Both the position numbers and the translations under genes were made by a program. Positions 8,930-16,966 of a DNA stretch of 64,000 nucleotides are shown here, piece by piece. The notes under the pieces are model-generated. The model worked only from the letters and a program-made list of their open reading frames with translations. It was not told where the DNA came from and made no database searches. How positions within the stretch are numbered: the first letter of the stretch is position 1; each line of letters begins with the position of its first letter. The DNA is from an uncultured Granulosicoccaceae bacterium (lineage in GTDB: Bacteria; Pseudomonadota; Gammaproteobacteria; Granulosicoccales; Granulosicoccaceae), in the NCBI GenBank assembly GCA_937922945.1, contig CAKZUP010000092.1:1-64000 (forward strand). Reading direction: 5' to 3'.

Positions 8930-10099
8930 CTACTGTTGCGCCAGTATACCTGCTGCTTTGAAATCGAATGGCAAATTCATAACCATTGCAGCCTGATGGC
9001 TACCGTCATCCATCTGGATTTTCAACGTGTTTTCGCCGTCTGGATCGATGAAAAACGCTTTTTCCAGCATCACGGTAAGTAGTTGCTGCCCATAGCGGGG
9101 CGACCACACCTGCGAGCCCAGACGCCCGATAGACTCCCCATGGCTGCTGAGCAGGAAATTGGTTGCAACATCTATAGCGGCAGGTGCTGGCCCATCCGGG
9201 CTTGCGATAGCCAAGCCAACCAGCTTGCGATCCAGACCACGCTGCTGTTGGGCTCGTAACGCATCAATAGAAAGCGAATCGACATCGAGCGTTAAGTCAA
9301 CGAAACTGTCGAGCCCACATTCGAGCAACGTGTGGTTCATGTTCATATCGTTGCCAAAGGACAACAAACTGCTCTCCATACGCTCTATTAGATTAGGGCA
9401 GCCAGAGCGCACTTCTAAATCATCCCCTGCCTCAAACAATGCATCGTACAATGCCGCTCCCAGATGCGCATCGTCGACGTAAATTTCAAAGCCGCCCTGT
9501 TTACTCCAACCTGATCTTGCCACGTTAAACAGATGCCCGTTAAATGGCAACGGTTTGAAGCGAAAGAATCCTATGTCTTTAACAACCTCGCCAAACACAC
9601 GAGCCATAAGCTCTTGCGCTTGCGGCCCTTGAACGGCCAGCGGCCACACATCGGGCTCACGCACAGAAACATTTAATTTACCTGCCGTTGCCAAACCTTT
9701 TGCCCAAAGCAATACATCAGAGTCGGCAATGGATAACCACCAATGATCGTCGGCCAGCTTCAATGCAACAGGATCGTTAATAAGAAACCCGTGCTCATCG
9801 ACAAGTGGCGCGTAGACACATCTGCCAACATCAACGTTTGCCACGCTACGAGGCGTCATCCACTGTACAAGCTTGCACGCATCCACCCCTTTAACTTCAA
9901 CCTGGCGTTCGGCGCTCACATCCCAAACCTGAACGTGTTCGCACAAATGCCAGTAGTCCTCTTCAAGCGATGCAAACTCGGTGGGTAGTAACATATGATT
10001 ATAAACCGTGAACGCTTTGGCGCCGTGCTGTTTTACGCGACCGGTAAAAGGCGTTGAGCGTAATCGGTTCGATATTGCCAGAGTTGGGTTAGGGCTCAT
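8930..10099 (-). CDS. dmdA: Dimethylsulfoniopropionate demethylase DmdA
   Basis: 389 residues of the GcvT superfamily. The enzyme moves a methyl group from DMSP to tetrahydrofolate, giving methylmercaptopropionate and 5-methyl-THF. Assignment to DmdA rests on long segments I recall from the SAR11 enzyme: TPFTGR near 16-21, FTVYNHMLLPT at 30-40, VWDVSAERQVEV at 58-69, LSIADSDV at 122-129, and ARSGWSKQGGFEIYV at 194-208 with Glu205 and Tyr207 at folate- and substrate-proximal positions. Length matches the family (about 370). The ATG at 10097-10099 has GAGAAGAG just upstream. It heads the minus-strand cluster with the hydratase/dehydrogenase and ligase. Other GcvT-like proteins are a risk, but the match is unusually strong. 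Confidence 0.88.
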   Translation of the reverse strand: MSPNPTLAISNRLRSTPFTGRVKQHGAKAFTVYNHMLLPTEFASLEEDYWHLCEHVQVWDVSAERQVEVKGVDACKLVQWMTPRSVANVDVGRCVYAPLVDEHGFLINDPVALKLADDHWWLSIADSDVLLWAKGLATAGKLNVSVREPDVWPLAVQGPQAQELMARVFGEVVKDIGFFRFKPLPFNGHLFNVARSGWSKQGGFEIYVDDAHLGAALYDALFEAGDDLEVRSGCPNLIERMESSLLSFGNDMNMNHTLLECGLDSFVDLTLDVDSLSIDALRAQQQRGLDRKLVGLAIASPDGPAPAAIDVATNFLLSSHGESIGRLGSQVWSPRYGQQLLTVMLEKAFFIDPDGENTLKIQMDDGSHQAAMVMNLPFDFKAAGILAQQ

Positions 10100-10158
10100 G
10101 CTCTTCTCACTTTATATCAGGTAAGCTGGACTCACCTTTTGGTAGACAATGTGGTGCT

Positions 10159-11061
10159 ATGCCGAAGCAAATGGACAACTCCAAATCGGTGCTCGTCATT
10201 GGTGGTTTACTGGTGGATGATATCGCCATTGCGGCTGAAAATATCAGGCCTCGAAGCTCAAATCCGGTTACATGGCAACATCGGCTCGGCGGCGTCGCAA
10301 CCAATGTAGCGCGCGTCGTTGCAACGCAACTCCCAACGTTACTTATCGCCAGTATCGGTAGCGACGATGATGGTAAGCGGCTCACACGTTTACTGGAACA
10401 GCAGGCCGTTTCCACATCACTGGTTGAGTGGCGCGATGAGAGCAGCGATCGTTATACCGCCGTGTTAGCACCCGACGGAGAGCTCTATATTGGTCTGGCC
10501 GATGCACGGCTTGTCGAACGAATGGCGTGGAGCGATATTCATTCCCGCTTACCGGCAATCGCACCCGACGCGATGGTACTCGATGCGAATCTGAGCGTTG
10601 CGTGCCTGACCGAAACGCTCGAGGCCATCCACACTCACTATGGGCAAAAAATACCGGTTTACGCGCTTACCGTGTCTCCTGTAAAAGCGCTGCGCTGGGC
10701 ACAGCTTGCAAGCCAAATCGATGTGCTGCTGTGTAATCGTCGCGAGGCAGCAGCCATGTCAAATTTGCCAACCGACTATGAATTGGATGCGTTTGCAAAC
10801 GTGCTGCTTAAGCAGGGCTTTCACCGTTTTGTTATTACCGATGCCGCCCAGCCGATACTCATTCAGGACGGCACAACACGCTCACAATTACCGGTAGCCG
10901 ACATTGCCATAGAACGAAACGTTAATGGTGCAGGCGACGCATTGGCCGGAGCGAGCATTGCGAAACTGGTCAACGGCTTTGCCTTATCCGACGCTGCCGA
11001 GGCCGCGCTGGATTCAGCGCAGGCTGTCCTCTCTGGCGACGCAATGGTTCCGTCCCTGTAA
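10159..11061 (+). CDS. psuK: Pseudouridine kinase PsuK (PfkB family)
   Basis: 300 residues of the PfkB/ribokinase family. There is an N-terminal GGLLVDDIAI segment, the LGGVATNVA substrate motif near 42-50, and the C-terminal NGAGDALAG motif (about 257-265) with the catalytic aspartate. The gene is 44 bp upstream of psuG, so the substrate is very probably pseudouridine, phosphorylated to pseudouridine 5'-phosphate before glycosidic cleavage. The family alone would not separate it from other sugar or nucleoside kinases. It is divergent from dmdA, with only 59 bp between the start codons. Confidence 0.85.
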   Translation: MPKQMDNSKSVLVIGGLLVDDIAIAAENIRPRSSNPVTWQHRLGGVATNVARVVATQLPTLLIASIGSDDDGKRLTRLLEQQAVSTSLVEWRDESSDRYTAVLAPDGELYIGLADARLVERMAWSDIHSRLPAIAPDAMVLDANLSVACLTETLEAIHTHYGQKIPVYALTVSPVKALRWAQLASQIDVLLCNRREAAAMSNLPTDYELDAFANVLLKQGFHRFVITDAAQPILIQDGTTRSQLPVADIAIERNVNGAGDALAGASIAKLVNGFALSDAAEAALDSAQAVLSGDAMVPSL

Positions 11062-11105
11062 ACTCATGTCATCAACTTAGTTAACCCAAGGCAGCAACGC
11101 ACCCA

Positions 11106-12017
11106 ATGCACTTATCTATTTCACCCTCGGATTCGGTAAAAAAAGCGCTGGACGCAGGCGACGCCGTGGTTGCGCTTGAAAGTACGATCATTACGCACGG
11201 CATGCCCTACCCCCAGAACCTGGAAACAGCAAAATCGGTTGAATCCATCGTAAAAGAGGCAGGCGCTACTCCCGCAACTATTGCCGTTATCGATGGACAA
11301 CTAAAGGTTGGGCTGGAGGATGAAACGCTGGATTGGCTGGCAAGATGCGCAACCGCGGCTAAACTCTCCCGCGCCGATCTTGCGTTCGCCATTGCCAGCG
11401 GTGGCACCGGTTCTACGACCGTTGCCGCCACCATGATTGCTGCGCATTTGGCCGGTATTGCCGTATTTGCTACCGGGGGCGTAGGCGGTGTCCACCGGGG
11501 AGCAAGTGAGTCGTTCGACATCTCGGCCGACTTACAGGAACTTTCACGCACCCCCGTTACTGTTGTATCGGCCGGTGCAAAAGCCATCCTGGACATACCC
11601 AAAACGCTAGAGGTACTCGAAACATTGGGTGTGCCTGTTATTGCTTACGGGCAAGATAATTTTCCGGCATTCTGGTCGAGCGACAGCGGACTAACTTCAC
11701 CACTTCGATTGGATAGCGAAAAGGCCATAGTCGATTTCATCATGGCACGAAAAGCTCTGGACATCGAAGGCGGTATGCTTATCGGCAATCCAGTGCCTGC
11801 CGGTGATGAAATCAAGCGCGATGAAATGGAGAAAACTATTTCCAAAGCGATAGACAATGCCAACGCAAAAGGAATATCGGGCAAAGCGCTAACGCCGTGG
11901 CTGCTCGGACACATAGTAGAGCTCACTAATGGCGCAAGCCTGGAAACCAATCAGGCGCTGATAAAGCACAACGCTTTGCTTGCTGCAAACATTGCTATCG
12001 AGCTTGCCAAGCGTTAA
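11106..12017 (+). CDS. psuG: Pseudouridine-5'-phosphate glycosidase PsuG
   Basis: 303 residues, the usual length. PsuG reversibly splits pseudouridine 5'-phosphate into uracil and ribose 5-phosphate. Family segments are clear: ALESTIITHGMPYP near 23-36 with a metal/phosphate-proximal Glu, ATGGVGGVHRGA near 120-131, and VVSAGAKAILDIPKTLEVLE near 150-170 with the lysine that forms the sugar adduct. With psuK it forms a complete salvage pathway for pseudouridine from RNA turnover. It ends 9 bp before cysG, so the three genes may share a transcript. Confidence 0.95.
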   Translation: MHLSISPSDSVKKALDAGDAVVALESTIITHGMPYPQNLETAKSVESIVKEAGATPATIAVIDGQLKVGLEDETLDWLARCATAAKLSRADLAFAIASGGTGSTTVAATMIAAHLAGIAVFATGGVGGVHRGASESFDISADLQELSRTPVTVVSAGAKAILDIPKTLEVLETLGVPVIAYGQDNFPAFWSSDSGLTSPLRLDSEKAIVDFIMARKALDIEGGMLIGNPVPAGDEIKRDEMEKTISKAIDNANAKGISGKALTPWLLGHIVELTNGASLETNQALIKHNALLAANIAIELAKR

Positions 12018-12026
12018 CGTTATCCT

Positions 12027-13445
12027 ATGAACATGAATCAACACCGGTTTGCCATGTTTGTCGATGTGCATAACACGTCGGCATTGGTCGTAGGTGCCGG
12101 CCCTGTCGCACTCCGAAAAACCCGCAGACTTATCGACGCTGGTGCCAAGGTCACTGTTATTGCGGCGAAGGCCCACAATAAAGTTCAACAATTGGCGGCT
12201 GAAAAACACATCACCCTTCTGCTTCGACCATTCGAAGAAAACGATATAAAAACAGCAGCTATTGTTGTCGCTGCCACCAACAGCATAGAGACTAATCGGC
12301 ATATTGCGACGCTTGCAAAGCATGCTGGTGCGCAGGTTAATGTTGCTAACGATCCTGCGGCTGGCAATTTTATTATGCCCTCCTTAATCGATCGATCACC
12401 TTTATTGATTGCTGTATCCAGCGGAGGCGCATCGCCGGTACTCTCCAGACTGCTAACCGCTCGAATAGATGCTTTTATACCCACGCGTTTTGCCAAACTG
12501 GCAACCTTGGCCGGCGAATACCGCCAACAGATAAAGTCCAAAGTAGATGGTTGGCGAGAGCGCCGCCGTTTCTGGGAACATCAACTTGGAGGACAGGTAG
12601 GCGAACTGGTGTTGCAAGGTCGACAACAAGAAGCAGAAACTGCTTTGCAACAATCCATTGATTCGTATCAAGCCGACGGCATTCAGGGCGAAGTGTATTT
12701 GGTTGGTGCAGGCCCCGGCGATCCTGACCTGCTTAGTTTTCGTGCGCTGCGTTTAATGCAGCATGTAGATGTGGTGTTCCACGACCGTCTTGTTTCAAAG
12801 GCCATTCTGGATTTAGTGAAGCCCGACGCAGAACGAATTTATGTGGGTAAACAACGCAGCGATCATGCGATGCCACAGGAAACCATAAACGAACAACTGG
12901 TGAAACACGCCAAGCTCGGCAAACGCGTATTGCGCTTGAAAGGTGGAGACCCATTTATTTTCGGCCGAGGGGGCGAGGAGATTGAGCAGCTGGCGGAGCA
13001 TGGCGTTGCTTTTCAGGTGGTGCCCGGCGTTACTGCAGCAGCTGGCTGCGCCAGCTACGCTGGTATTCCGTTAACCCATCGCGATCATTCGCAGGCCTGT
13101 TTATTCGTCACCGGCCATTTAAAAGACAACACCGTCAACTTGAATTGGCAGGCTCTGGCGCAGCCCAGACAAACCGTTGTTATTTATATGGGTTTGGTGG
13201 GACTCAAACATATCGTGACTAATTTGATGAAACACGGCATGCCATCTACCACACCTATCGCACTGGTTTCGCAAGGGACAACACCACAACAACAGGTTGT
13301 TGTTGGCAGTCTGGATACCATTGTTGAGCGGATTAGTCTAAGTAAAGTTAAAGCACCAACGTTAACCATCATCGGTGAAGTGGTCACTTTGCGGGATAAG
13401 CTGAATTGGTTTCACACGGACAGTTCACCAAACAACACCCAATAG
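12027..13445 (+). CDS. cysG: Siroheme synthase CysG (trifunctional)
   Basis: 472 residues with both CysG halves. The N-terminal Met8/SirC-like domain (about 1-200; ALVVGAGPVALRKTRRL) oxidises precorrin-2 and inserts iron. The C-terminal SUMT domain (about 215-460; VGAGPGDPDLL, VVFHDRLVS, RLKGGDPFIFGRGGEE, VVPGVTAA) methylates uroporphyrinogen III twice using S-adenosylmethionine. The product siroheme serves sulfite and nitrite reductases. A stand-alone CbiX-type chelatase on the opposite strand 0.8 kb away is redundant with the CysG chelatase, unless it serves another tetrapyrrole. Convergent with soxZ. Confidence 0.95.
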   Translation: MNMNQHRFAMFVDVHNTSALVVGAGPVALRKTRRLIDAGAKVTVIAAKAHNKVQQLAAEKHITLLLRPFEENDIKTAAIVVAATNSIETNRHIATLAKHAGAQVNVANDPAAGNFIMPSLIDRSPLLIAVSSGGASPVLSRLLTARIDAFIPTRFAKLATLAGEYRQQIKSKVDGWRERRRFWEHQLGGQVGELVLQGRQQEAETALQQSIDSYQADGIQGEVYLVGAGPGDPDLLSFRALRLMQHVDVVFHDRLVSKAILDLVKPDAERIYVGKQRSDHAMPQETINEQLVKHAKLGKRVLRLKGGDPFIFGRGGEEIEQLAEHGVAFQVVPGVTAAAGCASYAGIPLTHRDHSQACLFVTGHLKDNTVNLNWQALAQPRQTVVIYMGLVGLKHIVTNLMKHGMPSTTPIALVSQGTTPQQQVVVGSLDTIVERISLSKVKAPTLTIIGEVVTLRDKLNWFHTDSSPNNTQ

Positions 13446-13505
13446 AATGATGGTGGGCAAAAATCAATAACAAATGAGTTAGCAGCCGACGAGAACGTGG
13501 GTTGC

Positions 13506-13823
13506 TTATGCAACTACCTTGACACTACTCTCACCAACTACACCACGATTATCAACCCAGGTTACCTTGAGCTTCTCGCCTACTTGCGTACCTTTCATGG
13601 CTAACGAAACGGCTGGGTTTCGCGACACCAACGGCCCTAACTCAAGATTAGCCACAGACATATCCTTATAAAACACCTGTATGTTCGTCATAAACCAGGC
13701 GGGAATAACGACGCCTTGTTTGTCTTTGCGGGTTCCGGGTTCCATTGGGTGACTAATACGCAGTTCAACAAACGTAGTGTCATCCACATTGCGGGTGCGA
13801 ATGGAAACACTTCCCGTACTCAT
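13506..13823 (-). CDS. soxZ: Sulfur-oxidation chaperone subunit SoxZ
   Basis: 105 residues, normal for SoxZ, a small immunoglobulin-like protein that pairs with SoxY to carry sulfur intermediates in the periplasm. Recognisable segments are VELRISHPMEPGTRKDKQG near 19-37, YKDMSVANLELGPLVSRNP, and the C-terminal KVTWVDNRG. I take the ATG at 13821-13823, which overlaps the soxY stop as ATGA; an upstream ATG at 13832 would overlap soxY further. There is no signal peptide, as expected, because SoxZ is exported with SoxY. No soxA, soxX, soxB or soxCD lies in the window. Confidence 0.88.
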   Translation of the reverse strand: MSTGSVSIRTRNVDDTTFVELRISHPMEPGTRKDKQGVVIPAWFMTNIQVFYKDMSVANLELGPLVSRNPAVSLAMKGTQVGEKLKVTWVDNRGVVGESSVKVVA

Positions 13824-14245
13824 TGCTCGCAACTCTCGCCGAGTGATTTAATCTGTGCTGAATTAACATGCCAGCCACTGGGAGTTTCAACCAATGCAGT
13901 GAGGGTTGCGGCGTGCGTTAACTGTATGTGTGTGGACAGTCGTGGTACGAGCATGGCGTGCGAGGTGTCAATTTCAGCCACCTTGGTGCGCGCATGGCCA
14001 TCGACGAGTAATACAATTTTTCGGGTATCAGGAACATCTGACACAATACCAACCGGCACAACGGCACCGTTTTCGGCGTGCTCGCGAATATACAGCGCTA
14101 TTCTATCGTCAGGCTTTACCGGGGCATGTCCAACGATGGATTGAACCACTGTATCGTGGACCAGGCTGGCATCGGCCAACACAGTCGCGGGTAACACCGA
14201 CATGCTACCCATCCCAAGTTGTTTTAACCAATCACGCCGATGCAT
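13820..14245 (-). CDS. soxY: SoxY-like sulfur carrier with atypical C-terminus
   Basis: 141 residues. The N-terminus RRDWLKQLGMGSMSVLPATVLADA is a Tat-type signal, as in SoxY. The central beta-rich domain and direct coupling to soxZ support the call. SoxY normally ends in GGCGG, whose cysteine carries thiosulfate on a flexible arm. Here the end reads LGESCEQ: Cys139 keeps its place third from the C-terminus but the flanking glycines are gone. I checked past the stop, and no GGCGG is hidden in another frame. It may be a working carrier with altered partner contacts, or a SoxYZ variant with another role. The gene starts 25 bp after cbiX. Confidence 0.82.
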   Translation of the reverse strand: MHRRDWLKQLGMGSMSVLPATVLADASLVHDTVVQSIVGHAPVKPDDRIALYIREHAENGAVVPVGIVSDVPDTRKIVLLVDGHARTKVAEIDTSHAMLVPRLSTHIQLTHAATLTALVETPSGWHVNSAQIKSLGESCEQ

Positions 14246-14270
14246 GTTGCGGGTTTCTCTTATGTCTTTT

Positions 14271-14630
14271 TCATTCTGCCAGTTTTAACAGAACCTCAGG
14301 CAACTCAGCGACTGTCCCCAGATAAGGCGTTATTCGAATATCCATGTCCGGGTACTCGTTTTGCTTTATGGCCACCTGCTCTGGTATATCCTCTACAACA
14401 TGTGTGCCGCGAGCCAGAAAATACGGCAGAACGTGTACGCTTTGTGCCCCTTTTTGCAGGCATTGCTCAATACCGTCAGGAATGAGCGGCTCAGCTAATT
14501 CCAAAAACGCATGGTCGACGATGTCAAACCGGCCCTCGGCCTGCTCAGACAAGCGTGCCGCCAAGTGGGCAATTTCTTCATTTGATTCTTTTCGACGGCT
14601 GCCATGAGCAACCAATAACAGGGCTTTCAC
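14271..14630 (-). CDS. Small sirohydrochlorin chelatase, CbiX/SirB-like
   Basis: 119 residues, the length of the short one-domain CbiX class. The start, LLLVAHGSRRKESNEEIAHL, has the active-site histidine (His9) and arginine pair, and a second segment, VLPYFLARGTHVVEDIP, near 67-83 carries the other metal-site His. The family inserts iron, cobalt or nickel into sirohydrochlorin. It is probably co-transcribed with soxYZ (25-bp gap) and lies near cysG, so iron insertion for siroheme or a related heme is the natural guess. A perfect 14-bp palindrome sits 33 bp upstream of its start and could be an operator. Confidence 0.85.
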   Translation of the reverse strand: MKALLLVAHGSRRKESNEEIAHLAARLSEQAEGRFDIVDHAFLELAEPLIPDGIEQCLQKGAQSVHVLPYFLARGTHVVEDIPEQVAIKQNEYPDMDIRITPYLGTVAELPEVLLKLAE

Positions 14631-14662
14631 AAAAAAGTATCTCCAGATAGTCGGTCGTTGTT

Positions 14663-14676
14663 GTACAAATTTGTAC
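14663..14676. promoter_or_regulatory. Perfect 14-bp palindrome upstream of cbiX-soxYZ, candidate operator
   Basis: GTACAAATTTGTAC reads the same on both strands. It lies 33 bp upstream of the cbiX start codon, in the 163-bp gap after the hisD-like gene, which is a typical place for a repressor site. I cannot match it to a named regulator, and no transcription factor gene is adjacent. Confidence 0.35.
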
Positions 14677-14793
14677 GCAGCTGACGCACACTCAGCTCAC
14701 CTTTGTCGCAAGCTTGATCAGACACTTGTGGTTCGGCACAAGAACAGCTGAAGATCGACAAAAGCAATGTTGAGCCGAAAGATCATGGCAAAG

Positions 14794-16158
14794 TTATTCC
14801 GGCACGGTTTGATCAGGAAGCATGCCTGCAAAAGCCGCTGTGCGAATGTCGGACACGGCATTCGCATGAGCATCAAACCCCTCGTATTGGGCAAAATCAT
14901 AGACTTTGGGCGCCAGTTCATCGTAGCCCTTCTGGGTAAGGTGCCCAACCGAGGACGATTTCAGAAAGTCATGCACGCCCAATGGCGAATAAGTGTGTGC
15001 ACCGGCCGATGTGGGTAGCACACAGTTCGGGCCCATCATGTAATTGGCAATCGAGCCAGCCGCATGCTCTCCCAATAAAACTTCAGATGCATTACGGATT
15101 GGTGACAAGTGTTCAAACGGTGTTTTCGATAAAACCTGACAATGTTCAGGAGCGTACTCATTGATAAAATCGTACGCAGCTTGCGCGTTCTCCACCAGCA
15201 CCACACCGCCACTATTACCACTGAGAACGTCGGCGGAATAGCCTGCTAACGTATCAGACATGGTTTTCCAGTAAGCAGGCACAGCACAGATTACCTGCTC
15301 GGCCAATGCTCTGTCCCAAGTCACCAGGAATGCGCTGCTGTCGCTACCGTGCTCAGATTCGATAATCAAATCGAGCGCAGCTATGAGCGGGTTGGCGCTC
15401 GGGTCGGCCAATACGATAGTTTCACTCGGACCGGCTGGCATGCCGGGGTCGATAACCCCTGCCAGCAAGCGTTTCGCGGCGACCAGCCAGGGGCTGCCCG
15501 GTCCAACAATTTTTCTGCAACGCGGCACACTCTGCGTTCCAAATGCTGCTGCCGCCACCGCCTGTACACCACCGCACTTATACACTTGCTCCACGCCTGA
15601 GATACGGGCTGCAACCAAGGTTGCAGCATCCACGCGGCCATCAGGGCCGGGGGGCGTTAAGATAACGGGTTCGGGTACCCCGGCAACAACCGCCGGTATG
15701 GCAGTCATTAGCGTAACCGATGGAAACGACCCCTTGCCTCTGGGGGAATAGCACGCAACCGAATCTATCGGGCTGATGCGCTCACCCACCAACACCCCGG
15801 GGCGAATTTCTTTCATCCACATCTCACCGGGCATTTGCTCTTGCTGGAATGCGCGTATGTTCTCTGCTGCGTACTCCAGGACATTGATCATGTTCGCATC
15901 GAGTGTGTCGAACGCATAATCAAAATCGCCTGCGGTGGCTGCGACTGAATCGGCAGTAATGTCAGCTTTGTCGAACAATTTGGCATACCGCACAAGCGCG
16001 TGGTCGCCCTCGGCCTTGACGGCATCAATGATGGGCCGGGCACCCTCAATGAAGCTATCTAGATTCTCTTCAGAGCGTTGCAATAATGCTTCACGTTGCT
16101 TTGCATCCATTAAGGCGAGTTCGTGCAAAGCAACGTCGGGATAGTGTTTCGAAATCAT
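14794..16158 (-). CDS. Histidinol-dehydrogenase family alcohol dehydrogenase (HisD-like, probably not biosynthetic HisD)
   Basis: 454 residues with the HisD fold: PAGPSETIVLAD at 241-252, catalytic Glu338-His339 in NEYAPEHCQ, and DAHANAV with His431. Compared with the four zinc ligands of E. coli HisD (Gln259, His262, Asp360, His419), this protein has Glu267, His270, Asn372 and His431, so two ligands differ. No other his gene is near. Such isolated HisD paralogues include catabolic dehydrogenases, for example HpsN acting on dihydroxypropanesulfonate. Its place upstream of cbiX-soxYZ hints at sulfur-compound metabolism, but the 163-bp gap may separate the transcripts. The substrate cannot be assigned. 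Confidence 0.8.
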   Translation of the reverse strand: MISKHYPDVALHELALMDAKQREALLQRSEENLDSFIEGARPIIDAVKAEGDHALVRYAKLFDKADITADSVAATAGDFDYAFDTLDANMINVLEYAAENIRAFQQEQMPGEMWMKEIRPGVLVGERISPIDSVACYSPRGKGSFPSVTLMTAIPAVVAGVPEPVILTPPGPDGRVDAATLVAARISGVEQVYKCGGVQAVAAAAFGTQSVPRCRKIVGPGSPWLVAAKRLLAGVIDPGMPAGPSETIVLADPSANPLIAALDLIIESEHGSDSSAFLVTWDRALAEQVICAVPAYWKTMSDTLAGYSADVLSGNSGGVVLVENAQAAYDFINEYAPEHCQVLSKTPFEHLSPIRNASEVLLGEHAAGSIANYMMGPNCVLPTSAGAHTYSPLGVHDFLKSSSVGHLTQKGYDELAPKVYDFAQYEGFDAHANAVSDIRTAAFAGMLPDQTVPE

Positions 16159-16252
16159 CAGGCTTGACTAAATCTGGCTTTGCCATCGAGTATACCGCTG
16201 TTGCAGGGCTTAACCAGTGTCATGCGGTGCGCAGGTGCTATGATTTGCAACC

Positions 16253-16966
16253 ATGATGACCTCACAGACCACTCAAAAGCGCCGTCTCGGCATCCTGATT
16301 TGCGGACACAGCCCCGACGCGGTTGTTGATGCCTTTGGCAGATACGATAAGGCATTCGCCAAGTTGCTGGGCCCCAACACATACGAATACAAACCCTACT
16401 TCCCTGTTGACAACGAGTTTCCAGCATCGGTCGAAGAGGCTGATGCGTGGCTGCTGACAGGTTCAAAGCACGGCGTTTACGACGATTTACCCTGGATAGC
16501 TCCGCTGGAAGCATTCGTGCGCGAAATCTATGCTGCGCACCTACCGATGGTTGGCATTTGCTTTGGGCATCAATTGATGGCGCAGGCGTTGGGTGGTCAG
16601 GTGGAAAAATACTCTGGCGGCTGGATTGCGGGCACCCAGTGTTATCAATTCAATGACAACACCAGCTTGAACAACGTTGTTCTGAACGCATGGCATCAGG
16701 ATCAAATTACCAAAAAGCCAGAGAATGCGCGTGTACTGGCGTCCTCCGACGAATGTCAGTACGCTGTACTCGAGTACCGTTCGAACACAGTGAGTTTGCA
16801 ACCTCACCCTGAATTCGACAATGATTATCTGCAACTTTTGCTGAAACACCGAGGTGAGAGTCTGCCGCAGCCTATTCGGCAATTCGCACAAGATGCGTTA
16901 GGCCAGGACTTGCAGCAAAAAGCCATTGCGGACTGGCTGAACCGGGTTCTTGGCCCATCGGGCTAG
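16253..16966 (+). CDS. Class I glutamine amidotransferase-like protein
   Basis: 237 residues, a single class I GATase domain. The nucleophile Cys103 is in VGICFGHQLMAQALGG, and the His-Glu pair is in QPHPEFDNDY near 182-191, so the triad is complete. Stand-alone proteins of this type are often labelled GMP-synthase-like; several hydrolyse gamma-glutamyl compounds or take part in amine catabolism. No synthetase partner is adjacent. It is divergent from the HisD-like gene, with 94 bp between starts, so the two may share control. Confidence 0.85.
   Translation: MMTSQTTQKRRLGILICGHSPDAVVDAFGRYDKAFAKLLGPNTYEYKPYFPVDNEFPASVEEADAWLLTGSKHGVYDDLPWIAPLEAFVREIYAAHLPMVGICFGHQLMAQALGGQVEKYSGGWIAGTQCYQFNDNTSLNNVVLNAWHQDQITKKPENARVLASSDECQYAVLEYRSNTVSLQPHPEFDNDYLQLLLKHRGESLPQPIRQFAQDALGQDLQQKAIADWLNRVLGPSG

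Noticed and set aside
10107-10415. Minus-strand open frame of 102 codons over the start of psuK
   Set aside because: It is antisense to a clear PfkB kinase, has Ser/Pro-rich random composition and no recognised domain.
13820-13850. Frameshift hiding a normal SoxY GGCGG end
   Set aside because: Other frames around the stop do not encode GGCGG, and the stop forms a natural ATGA overlap with soxZ.
14794-16158. Biosynthetic hisD of a histidine operon
   Set aside because: No other his gene is adjacent and two zinc ligands differ from canonical HisD, so the name hisD is not used, although the possibility remains if no other hisD exists.
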